Source: Gorsachius magnificus (taxonomy: Eukaryota > Chordata > Aves > Pelecaniformes > Ardeidae). From it: a stretch of 64,000 nt of DNA. Both the position numbers and the translations under genes were made by a program. The notes beneath the pieces are model-generated. The model searched no databases, was not told the origin of the DNA, and saw only the letters and a program-made list of their open reading frames with translations. Below, in pieces: positions 25,159-36,500 of this stretch. Each line of letters starts with the position of its first letter. Positions within the stretch are counted from its first letter, which is position 1. The stretch covers positions 38,701,099-38,765,098 of the forward strand of contig CM067084.1 in the NCBI GenBank assembly GCA_034008185.1, given 5' to 3'.

Positions 25159-25480
25159 TTTGCCAGAGACCAAAAGCACTTCCCTGGGCTATAGACCTAC
25201 AAGTAGGCTGCAGAGCCCTGCCTGTGCAAACTGCCGTGCAAACTGCTGCACCACGCCCTGTCACTCGCGCTCCCTGGGGACCATTTAAATCTCCCGCTGT
25301 TGCTTTTGGCAATGCCCACGCCGTGTCAGCCCCGCTCACGAGAGCTGCCGGCTCCTGACAGGTTCCTTTGCTTACCCTCAGCCTTCCCAAGCTTGAGGAA
25401 CCCCCCAGTCTAGACCTGAGCCACAGGACTTACCTTGCAACCGCTGTGCTCCCTTGCAGACTGAGTGCTCTTGACGGTTA
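25159..25480 (-). promoter_or_regulatory. CR1-C 5' UTR / internal promoter region
   Basis: GC- and CpG-enriched leader upstream of ORF1. It contains a near-repeat of GCAGTTTGCAC (about 25223-25250) and an ATTTAAAT patch near 25287. CR1 promoters lie in this position. Few bird CR1 copies retain it because most are 5'-truncated. Whether it is active cannot be judged here. Confidence 0.6.
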
Positions 25481-26660
25481 AGCCACTTTCATAAAGTGTT
25501 TCATTTTCTGATCTCCATTTAGTTAATTAATGTATAATCTAAACAAATTTGCACCAGCTCATCTCCTTTTGAAAAAAGGCAGTATTTATATATTGATATA
25601 TTTTCCAGATTTTTCAAATACTGTGCTTCCTGGAGATTTCTGTTTGAGAGATACAAAAACTGGCTGAGAAGTCTTTACAAGTACAGAGCTTCTCAGTGTC
25701 TGATGAATCAAAATGTATATACTTCAGTCACATATTCACTGACATTCAGCTGAAAATAAAAGGCCAAATTACGAGGAAGTTGGGCAAGCAAGCTTGGCAG
25801 TGACCAGTTGCAATTCCTAGTCTGCTTGCAGCCCAGGATGGAGTTGTCTTTGGAATCAGTTGTGGTCTGGGGATCCAGTTATCCCCTGGCCAGGTATGGA
25901 TAGGAGATCCAGATCTAAGTGTTTTACACTGGTGTAGGAAGATTCAGTGGTCCTAATGGTTGATTTATTTTTCAACAGAAAGCTCATACTTGGGCTAAAC
26001 ATAAATACTAGGAATTTCCACACAAGCAGGTGAGTAAAATGTTAGGCTCACTGATATCTGTAGGATTTTTTTTTGATGTGTTACAGTGAGCAAACTCACC
26101 AATTTTGTTTCTGTCTGCATAAGTTCAATATTCCTTTTGTCACGGCAAATGGGTTAGACCAAGAACATTATTATCTACTTCTAATATTTTATATGCTGAA
26201 CCCTCAAAGAATGTAATTGGCATCTTGATCTCTGTAAATAGTCTTCATGATCTCTTTGCCATCAGAAGTGTTGATATTACACATCAAAGGCACCTACTCA
26301 GCCCCATACCTTTTTTTTTTATCTTTCAGGAGATTTGCTGTTTCATAATGGAAGGTGGTTTGGGTTGGGTTTTTTTGTTTGTTTTTTTTTAATCTACAAG
26401 CTTGTTTTCTTGCAGAGTAATTTATGGATAAAGTTTTTCTGATGGAACATTTTCTTCCAGTGCTTCTTGGAATTTGTGACGATTCTCTGGGTATGATCCG
26501 CTTCAGATCAGCCATGACCGCTCAGTAGGTGAGCTGGCAATTTGGAACAACAGTCCTGACAGGGCTGCTTTTACAGAGGATCCAGACAAGTTTTAGAGTA
26601 AGTTTGTCTTATTGGTCATTGTGGGCATCTTAACTGTATTTTTTATAGATAATGTACAGT
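25481..26660. other. Intergenic, no gene seen
   Basis: AT-rich sequence between CR1-C and the orphan CpG island. T-rich low-complexity runs lie at about 26311-26389. No gene is recognised. Confidence 0.6.
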
Positions 26661-26669
26661 AGTGCAGGA

Positions 26670-28290
26670 TGTACGGAGGTACCTCAGCAGGTGTTCATTT
26701 TGCAGTGCCACAGACAGAATTCAGTTAATAGTCTGCAATACGCCTTTATCTGAGGTTTCTTGTGGGGGGGTGGATGGAGGAGGCATTTGGGCAGAAAGTG
26801 CTGGGTTGCCAGGTAAAAGCACCGAGTCCCCTCAGGAGAGGGGAGCGCCCAGGTACCTCAGGAGCGCTGAGGAACTTGGGGGGGCCCGGGGCTTTGGCGG
26901 GAAGGCGTGGTGCGCCTGCCAGCGACCCGCAGGGGGCGGTCTCCGGCTGGGGAAGGCGGAGGCGCCTCCGCGGCGGCGGCAGAGCCTGGAGAGCAGCGGT
27001 TATTTTGTGGGAAAGGTTGAGGTGCTCCGGAGGAGCCTGGGCAAGAAACGCTGAGACACGGCAGCGGAGGCGGTGGAGAATTCGGGTAGTAAACCCGGCG
27101 GTACCTGGGCGGGGCCAGCGGGACGCGGAGGGGCCCGCAGGAGGCGGGGCGGGGCGGAGCGGAGCGGAGCGGCGGGCGGGGGGCGCTGGTTTACCTCCGG
27201 GGGCCGGGGCAGTAGAGATTTTTGGCAGGAAATGCTGAGGTACATTAGGGTGGCAGACCATTTTGGGGTGAGGAAGGCTGAGGTGTCTCAAAGGGAACGC
27301 TGGAGGTTCTTGGGGTGGAGGGCGCTCAGCTATTTTAAGGGGGCACAGGTAGGAAGTGCTGAGGTGCCTCAAGGTGATAGTGAAATTTGGGAGCGCGGGA
27401 ACCACCCCCAAACGTCTGAAGAGAGCAGTGTATGTATGTGAGAGGGAAGCACTGACACCTCAGAGGGAAGAGTGTAGGATTTGCTTCAAGTGCTAGTATG
27501 TCTCAGAAACTAGAATGAACAGTTTTGAGTATTAAAACTTGAGTTAATTCACGGGGGAGGTGGTCAAGTCTCAGATGGGAAATGCCAACGTTTGTCTGAG
27601 GGGACAGCAGAAAGTTTTGGTGGGAAGTGCTGAGGTATCCCAGATGTGGCATTTCAAGGATTTCAGAAGAAAAAAGAGGTATACCCTCATATGGGCAGGG
27701 CAGGGTTTTGGCTAGGTGGATAGAAGTACTTTAGAAGCGGTAACAGTGGGGTTTATGTGGAAAAGGACAGGAGTTCCTGGAGTGGAGAGCAGAGGATTTT
27801 AAGAGGGAAATGCTGAGGTAAACCAGCTCAGGGCTTTGTGGAAAAATGTTGAGGTACCTGAGATTAGATATATGGTAACAGCAAGCAGGAAAGGAGTCTA
27901 TTTGGGAAGCAGTAAGTTAGGTCTTGAAAAGGAGGGAAAGGAAAAAGCTAACACGTGGCTGAGGTAGCAGAATGGCAACTGTGGCAAGGAGAGTGAGAAT
28001 TTAGTGGGAACATCTGAAGTGGTCTTAACAAAGCCTGTAAGGGCCTTTTACAAGGCTCATTTCATCCCCTGGGGGTCCACAGGGAAGGCAAACTGACTGA
28101 CTACAAGTGGACCAGGGAAAGGCATAACTGAGAATGAGTTAGAGATTAGGTGGGAAAAGCTGATATAAGAAAGGGCTAGAAAGGGGAGAGAGTACATAGT
28201 AATAGTAAGTGAGCAAACAATCTTGTGCAACAATGTGCCAAAGTAGAAGCAAAGAATGACTATTTTAGTGGGAAATACTAAAGAAAACCT
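26670..28290. repeat. Degenerate tandem-like array with palindromic core (GAGGTACCTC)
   Basis: A motif close to GGGAAATGCTGAGGTACCTC, often preceded by TTTTGGTG, recurs on the plus strand with variation. Examples are at 26675, 26851, 27007, 27226, 27265, 27349, 27444 (variant), 27619, 27804, 27838, 27994, 28151 and 28267. Some copies hold a full palindrome: CTGAGGTACCTCAG-like at 26675-26686 and 26851-26862, and AGGTACCT at 27852. Spacing is irregular, roughly 40-190 bp, and copies decay to the right. I do not recognise it as a known avian satellite or transposon. It could be a very old minisatellite or a cluster of binding sites around the CpG island. Confidence 0.6.
26760..27240. promoter_or_regulatory. 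Orphan CpG island, candidate unassigned promoter
   Basis: Strongly GC-rich and CpG-dense block, with a core at about 26860-27210. It contains clustered GC boxes (GGGGCGGGGC-like at about 27145), a short GGAGC/GGGGC tandem (27142-27172) and long G runs (26761-26768, 26879-26885, 27176-27183). I see no recognisable coding exon on either strand within several kb. The open frames here look like GC-rich shadows. It may drive a non-coding RNA, a distant 5' UTR exon or an alternative promoter, or be GC-rich repeat DNA. It overlaps the degenerate repeat array. Confidence 0.6.
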
Positions 28291-30473
28291 TTTTGTTTTA
28301 GGAATGACTTTGGCTCTGCATGAAAAGCTGCCATATGAGACAACAGAGATTCATGAATGCAGGTTTGGAACAGATTATAAAAAGAAAATGCAATGACAGG
28401 CACATACAGAACGTCTGAGACAATAACTCACATGAACAAACCTTTGGGATATGCATTTTTAAATTTTAAATTATTCTTTGAACAGTAAAGGTTATTGGAA
28501 TAAGACACAAAGCATACAAAACCTAAATTTTCTATATCTTAATAGAATAGGAAAAAAAAAGAAAAACACGATCCTTAGGGGAAAAAAACCCCCTTACCTC
28601 CTGACATACTTTGCATAACAGAGGCTTTAATTTCAGAAAGATTCGTTGCTGTCTTTGCATAAGTCATAGTAAATCAAATGTGTGGGTTTTTCTTTATTTT
28701 GATATTAAACATTAATTGGTAGGGAGAGAGGAGGGAGGTTGAAAGGGAAGAGGTGCACAAGGGTGGTGTACTGTTTGGAATGGGTGCGGTAAGCAGGGGA
28801 AGACAGGAGAGGGCAGGCCAAGGCAGAGGCTTTCTCTGGGAGCGGGGCCCCAGCTGCCAAGGGCAGCAGTATCCTGGGGACAGGCTGTTAGAGGCAGGCT
28901 GCCACCCACCCGGAACCATGGCACTGTGGGTGGCAGGGCATGTGTTATTCCTTGTTTCTTTGTTGCAACCACAAATGGGCACATGCTTCATTAACTTGCA
29001 TGTAATGGCTAATCTGAAACATTTGTAGATGCTCTTGCCCTAAGATTTCCATTTTGCATTGACTTAGCTGTGCATTTGCGAAGACAGATGTACGCAATGG
29101 CCTAAAGCAACATGGAAAGTGGAAGGTTAGAGACATTTGAGAAAGATGCAGCTCTCTTCCTCTTTCATGAGTATGAAAAGGGGGTAAGGTCTCAGTTCCT
29201 ACAGTACTCATCGGAAGAAACTTAGAATTTTATTTTTTATGTCAGCTGACATTCAGAAGTTAAGCCTCATCTCTTACATGTTTTCATATCCTAATTTTCT
29301 ATAGTGCAAGAGAAAGCAGGGCCCCACAAATTCTGAGAGAATTCCAAGATAATTATCCACTGCTGTTGGTATAATTTTGACATATTGTCCCCTATCCTTC
29401 CTTTCATTCCTGGAAACAGCATAATCTGCTAGTTTGTGTGCAGTTGCCACAATACATGACTTTAAGCCTTGCACTTGCTTCTCATTGTGCAATTTCAAAC
29501 ACTCAAGGCTCTAAACAGGCCTTGCTGATGGAGCTGTGTCCTGAGAGAATCACATTGTTCAAGATGAAAAATCTTCTGCTAACGTTTTTAACGTGGCACT
29601 GTGCAAAGACAGTCTTGAGTCATTTACTTGTGGTCGAATCAGAGAAATGAAGAAATGAGTGACATTTTAGATACCAGAGAAATTATTCATGAGTGGAAGG
29701 ACTCGTGGAAAGCCCTTGAGAAAAGAACTCATCTTTGGCCCTGTGAAAGAGAGTATCAGCTTTCATTAAGCAAATAAAGCCTTGAAAACATAAATTCATA
29801 TAAGTGGAATTATAAAAATTGGTGACACTGATATTTCATGTCAGCAACAGACACTGGACATAATGGATTGCTAAATTACACATACATAGATATGGAGCCA
29901 TACTTCACACTCTTACGTGAAGCCTGAAATGTGTGGAAATCATAATATCCAGTAATATGATACAGGCTGGTTGTAATATCAGTTTATAATACGGTGTGTT
30001 ACAGTCTCATACCGCAACCCATAAGTCAAATCTGATCCTAATGATAACATAATGGGAAGTGCTGGTTCAGCAGCCACTCCCAGAATGCTACAGCTAGCTT
30101 GACTTTTCAGATTTTCAGGTTTCTTTTAAAATGGGATTGAAGTGGTGGTACGTAGGTAGCCACTGCAGTGGACCTGCCTCTTTCTTTTATGACACAAAAA
30201 TGCACCAAGTTACCAAAACTTGAGGTTCTGCCAGCTTCTCCACCAGCATGTTTGAGAAGAGCACAGAGGACTTTTGTGTATTCTGATATTCAGGAGCTCA
30301 ATCAATCAGGGTTAAAGACAGGCTTGATGTTTCCTCTACCACTGCTCCCCTCAAAATCATGGTAGAATACTGCCTCACTTCACCTTATACCAGAGAAAGG
30401 TGGTAGTTAAGTGAAAGCATCTGCAAAAAGGCCAAGGCCCAGTCCTCTCCAACTACATGCTCCCAGAGGGAGG
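28291..30473. other. Intergenic, no gene seen
   Basis: Mixed-composition sequence without recognised gene or repeat. The GC-richer stretch at 28720-28930 has open frames on both strands but no recognisable product. Confidence 0.6.
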
Positions 30474-30519
30474 CTATTGCCTCCACTGGTGTGACACTAT
30501 TACCTCCACTGGTGTGACA
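30474..30519. repeat. 23-bp tandem duplication
   Basis: Two head-to-tail copies (30474-30496 and 30497-30519), each CTATT-R-CCTCCACTGGTGTGACA, differing at one base. It lies just before a small CR1 fragment. Confidence 0.9.
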
Positions 30520-30535
30520 GGATTCATATGACACA

Positions 30536-30578
30536 ACCACAGAATCATAGAATTGTTTTGGGTTGGAAGAGACCTTTA
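30536..30578 (-). mobile_element. CR1-F: tiny CR1 3'-end fragment
   Basis: About 40 bp of the CR1 terminal sequence on the minus strand (AGAATCATAGAATTG then GGTTGGAAGAGACC). It is either a strongly 5'-truncated insertion or a remnant. Confidence 0.75.
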
Positions 30579-33500
30579 TTATTCAGCTGGTCCTATTTCT
30601 GGTTTAATAAACAAAATTCAGATGAGCTAGTAGGCAGCCACCTGAAATACTGGGAAAAGACAAAGAATTGTGGAGTGCCATGGATTTCAGGATTCAGCAT
30701 TTTGGGAGAGGGCTCTTATTTTATATAAGAAACATTGCATAGACTTCAGCTAAGGCAAACCCCTTTTTAGAGAAATGTTTTATACTTGAGTAACAATTTA
30801 GCGTATGCAATCATCCCTTGTCCTTTTTCTTTTCTGTAGCCTTGGAAATACTTGAAGGCAGCACATGTTTTTTTCTCATACATATTTTTTTAAAATAGCC
30901 AGTTTTAATTGCTTGTAATAAATGTAGGTGGGTGAAAGACTCTGAAGCTCCATGAGGTTATGTCCAATGGTAATAATGACATGAACTACCACAGAAAGCT
31001 ATGTTCCATTACGGTCTAAACTGAGGGAATACTGTTCCAAATTTCTATTTCTTCTAGGGAGTTATAGAATTAATACCAGATTTGTACTAAGCAATTTTTT
31101 TTTTACAGATAATTGAATACTGATATAAAGCTTCTGTATTTTTTTTTACATTGACAGCTTTGAACTTGTGAAGAAAATATTGTTTCCTGTTATGCAGCAA
31201 TCAGAGAAGCCAACCCTTAAAATATATTTCTTAGGCTTGAGGTGTCTATATGAAAACAGTTGTATTTTTTCTTATCCCATTTCTCACTGTATCAGTGAAC
31301 ATTCCTGTCAGTGTTGTAGGAATCTTTATGACAAAAATTCTGCACACAGAGACTGGGCAAAAAAAAGCCTCAAAAGTTTGAACCACTTAGTCTTTGAATA
31401 GAAGCGATCATCGTTCTAAACCTCTGCTAGAAGGAAAAAATGGGCACCTTGTTACACAGGTTTAAATCTTCTACACACAATTTAAATGTTCTTTCTCCTA
31501 AGCATCAACTGGAAGTTTACAGTCTGTTATAAAAAGTGAACGCGAACTGCCTATGTGATTCTAACACTCCAGACTGAGGTATGTTTCTATTAATTCAAGC
31601 GTTAAATGCCTGTCATTCAGTTTCCAGGCTCAAACCATGGCTTTTGTTCCTGCAAATGTCTTTTATAAGTGAAAGACGTAAGTACAAATAAGGAGATTCA
31701 TTAAACACTTCAAATAGGTGCATGCTGAAATACCAGTGTGTTATTTACCCAGCTTCTCATTAGTTTTTGAAAGTAATGGAAGGCAAAAGCTGTTCGTCCT
31801 CAAAAGTCAGGTGTTTAGATTCTTACGTGGATCTATTTTCATCATTTTCTCCTACGCTGTCCACATAAGGCTGTTGGAAGAGTGAGCACAGATCAGTCAG
31901 CAGTACATTACAAATAGCAGTGAACTGTATATCTCATTATCCATGGGTGATCAGCAGAATCCCATAGAGATCTTTATGCAAGATTGACATGGCAGTCATC
32001 AAACTTGAAAAGCGTTTTGAAGGATAATGGAGAGAAATGTTCCCCTTCCCAGACAGACTTAAGCTGCATAACTTTACAGAATATTTTCTCTTATTCAGAT
32101 GACAAATCTCATTTAAAGTGACATCTATTAACTAAGCAGGATTTGGAGACTGTTTACTATCTTTGAATGAAAAGTAATAAGGCTTCTTAATTTCTAGGTT
32201 TGGGGAACCCAGAAGAGAGATGAAAAGGTATTTTTTAACTGTTAAAGATGATTACTGCATTGCAGATGCTGTAAGGACTAGCACAACATATTGTCCAAGA
32301 TTTGAAACATTAGAATTCGCAGCAGATCTCTTTGACAGGATGCAATATTGCTCAGATGTAAGATCTTAAAACCTGGAAGAATTTCCCCAGAGAGGTGTTT
32401 GGAGAAACTATTCTATATGCAACATTTCCGCTTTGTTTAGAAAAAAAGCATTGCATTGCTTGGCACTTGTGATATATATGACCACAGTCCCATGGATATG
32501 CTATCAGTTCTTTTAGAGGCATCATCGCTGTAAAATAAGGAGTATATGAAAAAAACCCAAACTGCCCCAGGTCTATCAATCATTTTAAGCAATACAGAGA
32601 GATTAATGCTTCCCAATGTTGTGCTGATACCCAGCTTGGGAAAAATCCACATCTTGGATAAAGGCAGGAAGGGGAAAGAGGAACTTTTCTGAACAGTAGA
32701 TTATGTTATGTTGCTTCCTAAAACAAGCTGTGTGTACGGGTTTCTTTGAAACCTTCAGAAACACTTTTTGGGTGCTTTTTCTATTGATAATGCTATGATT
32801 TCTTGTTGTTGTATATGCTATGGTTTTGTTATGTGCTTTATGCCACGAGCATAAGAACCAGAAGAGGGGAATTTCTGGGCAAACATGATGAAAGAGATAC
32901 CAGTTTAAATAAGTGACAATCACTTCCAGTTCTGGAACTTGGGCTTTGGCAGAAGTACAGCTGAGGGTACTTTAATCTCTACTCCAGTGCTAGGGAACAG
33001 CAAGAAACCAGACAAGTGCAGTTCAAAAAGTTTTTATCTGGATGGAGATTACTATTACTATGCCAAAACCAGGTACTTTGCCCATATGCACTCACCGAGT
33101 CTATTGTGGCATGAAATTTGACAAATTTTCTTAGACCAACTCTAAAAGGTGGATTCCCTTTGAACATGCTACTGCAGGGGAAGACAAAAGAGATTCCAGA
33201 GTCTCAAAAAAATCTTATTTGCTGTAGCTGCACATCAGAACACCAACAACGTTTGGTCAGATACTTAAAAAATGCCTAATTAAAATAAAATGAGTCATCG
33301 ACACATCAGTCAAATTATTGGTTTTATACAGGTGTATATTGCACGTAATATTAAAAGCTCTTCTACCTTCTACCATTTAGAAGTGCACACCACCTTGCAT
33401 TAAAGGCATTTTGCAAAACTGACTAACTAGATACACTGTGCCATGTTAAGCATGAACCCCAAACTTCAGAAACCGTGAGGCTAAACTGTGTTAAAAGCAA

Positions 33501-36500
33501 CAGCTTGCTCACGGGGGCAAAAAAAAGCTGGATGCTTTTATATTCTTCTGTCTATGTGCTGGTTGCATCAGAGAGCTTAGCAACCATGGAAGAATGAGGG
33601 ATACTCTCAAATTTATTTATATTTTATATCAATTTGTCATAATTAAAACAACATAAAATGAAATTAAGTTAATTGTCTGCTTCAATTCCTATCTGGGAGC
33701 TCTCTATTGTCAAGCAAGTTACACAGGGACATATTTTTTACATGAAATAAGATTTCTTTGTGCAGTCTTGGCCCCTGAAAAATTGATTTACTTCACTTTC
33801 AGCAATTTTTTAATTAAAATAAGCAGTATAATTGAGACGCTATCAAAATATTGATTATAGACCCTTTTAAGAAACAAAGGACCCACTTTTAGGAAAGTCT
33901 TAGCACAAAATACAGTCTGAAATAAGAGGAGATTTGCAAATGCTGTGTTTTTAATAAAGAATTACAGTCCCCTGAGCTTCCTTTGGAAAAGGAGTGGAGA
34001 GTGAAGGAGAAGGCAGAAGTTTGTATAATAAGAAAATTCAAGTAAAATTTTAGAGAAATTAAAGATTATTTTTAAAAACTATTTTTTTCAGAGGAGAACT
34101 GCATTATTGTAACCTATTAGAATTATTTAAGAAGGTGAAAGTAGATAAAAATGGAGATGTGTTCAATGCAGTAAGTACTCAACAAGATAAGAATCTTTAT
34201 TAGTATTAGTTTTACCAATATGTAAGTCATTTCATCTGGCAAAGAAGCCTCCCAAAGATATTCCCTGACCTTTCCCAATCTTAGCGAACAAATTGTGATA
34301 GTACTTAATTTACATGGAAAACTGTTTTTATAACATTGGTTTATCATCATTTAGGACTTGAAAGATTCCTGCTTCTGTTTGTAAATTCCACCAACTCCAG
34401 CCGTCAAACTTGGAGGTTAAAAAATAGCGGTAGCTTGGCAGTGGTGAAACCAGCTGGATTCAGGGAATTTATTTAAGTTACAGTCAGTAACTTCTCCTAA
34501 ATGTCACATTAAATAATCACATTAAACAATAACTTGAATAAATGACAATGAATGATAAATGAAAATATTCCCAATAAAAAACTTTTTAAATTAAATCTAA
34601 AGCTCTAAATAAGTATTATTTAAAACAGCGTGGCCAGAGTCTTGCATTTATAAAAGCGTATCAAGATGAAGCTTTAAAGAGTTAAAAGTTTAACAGAGAA
34701 CTTCAATTCTGGCAATTTAATTTTAGTGTCTTTTTTCCTGAAAACTGCTGAAATCTGTTTGCCTAATGTAACCGACCTCATTTCAGTTCATGGTATTGAA
34801 GCATCCTAAAGCTAGATGTGTGAGGCAAGATTGGATCTAAAGTAGCTCTTATATAGGAAAATGCTAATTGTTGTGTTACAGGCTTCCCTTGTTTATTTGT
34901 GTTCATAAAAATTGGGGAGAAGTCACCGCAAGTCCCTATTGATTACATGTTGCACGTTGTCTAGAATCATAATGTCAGATAGCATTTTTCTGACTTGTTT
35001 TATCACCTGGTGTACAGCACAGCTGCTTGAGTCAGAGATGCGGGTGATGACAGGGCCCTAAACCCACACTGGACTTCACAACTGCAAGCACTACAGGTAA
35101 GAGAACACCGCACGACCTCCCTGCCTGAAAGGTGCGGCGTCTGCTAGCCTGTGCATCGCAAGCCTTGCCCGGCAGGGATGCCACAGCTCGCATGCAGCCT
35201 GAGTGGTTACAGGCATGTGTGATGTGGCCAGTTATCCCAGACTGCCAAATTTTCAGCAAACCAGTCTGAGCTACGGCCGTAGGTCAAATTTGGCTTGAAC
35301 CAAGTTGCTGAAGATGCAGACATCCCCAGAAAACAAGCTGCCCTAAGGGATGCTGGTGTAGGGTTAGCCTCATGTCCCTACAGTTGGTTAAAACCTCATT
35401 AAAATTAAATTGGGGGCGGGGAGAATTAAATCAAGGAAAGTTTATATCAGTAAATCCAACTGCTCCCCTTTCCATCCATTGTGTGTTAAGCCATTCCAAT
35501 ACCAAACTAATTATTTTTAGAAAAAATATATTAAATGGGGAAACCAATGTAGCTTTTATTCACGAAATCATCAAAACTGCGCAGCTTTTCATCTTACCAG
35601 AAGTCTGCAAAACCAGATATGTGGCCAGTGTTACGCTGCAATCTGAAAATGACATAGCCTTGAGAATTTATTAGGACTGGCATGTCTTGGTGCTGGGTGT
35701 CATACAGGTATCTGGAAGGGCTTGTTTCAGCACACTAAATTTGGATGTAGGTAGCTCTTGGGTATATCTAATTGTATGCCTATAAGTAAAATGAGGAACA
35801 TTGTTAATGCGTAGTTACCAACACAATCACTGATGAAATGGAGGCTAACTCATGCTGTGGATGGTTTGGCTTGAAGCCCTGGATATCTTAGGAAGACTTA
35901 GATGTCATTAAGAAAAATCTATTGTTTTCAGAATTATTTCCCTGCTGAGAAAACATCCTCCAGTCTGCAAAGCCAGCGTATTAACTTAGCATGAAAAAAC
36001 AATCCTATGACATTTATTCCCACTAGGATGCTAGAAACTCTAATGAGAAACCAGATGTGCAAAGATCTTTATTGATGGGAAGGGAACAGGCTTGGAGAAC
36101 AACCCCCTTTTTTTTATAAAGCAAGTTATCAGGAGTTTCATATAATTCCACAAACACATACTGTTTAATGAGATATTTAGGTCACACTGGAGTAAAAGAT
36201 AACCTGGAGTGTTCCTGGCAATTATCACTGAGAATTGTTTTTGTTGGTATTACACAGGATTGAGATTTGAACTACAGACTCTTTGCAAGAGAATACAAGA
36301 CCCTTTTGCATCTGTGTCAAGGCTGTCTACTCCTTCCCAGAGGGACACTGGCTTACCCAGACTAACGTGTATTGCTCTGGACCCGCTCTCCTCTGGGCCC
36401 CTTTGACCCCTCCCTATGTGGAAGCAAGAAAAAAAAATTGCCTCAAAGGCATAAATATCCTCTGTTTAACTCCACTTTGGGGCTGATGTGTGTTGCACCT

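Larger units (their letters stand above)
21141..25480 (-). mobile_element. CR1-C: near full-length CR1 LINE, 4.3 kb
   Basis: On the minus strand this element has every part of a CR1: a GC-rich 5' UTR (about 25159-25480), ORF1 (about 24175-25158), a G-rich inter-ORF tract, ORF2 with endonuclease and RT (about 21216-23940), a short 3' UTR and the tandem ATTCTGTG tail (about 21141-21165). Its length is close to full-length bird CR1s. It carries several frameshifts and stops, and its tail variant differs from CR1-A/B, so it belongs to an older subfamily. The 5' boundary is an estimate. Confidence 0.93.
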
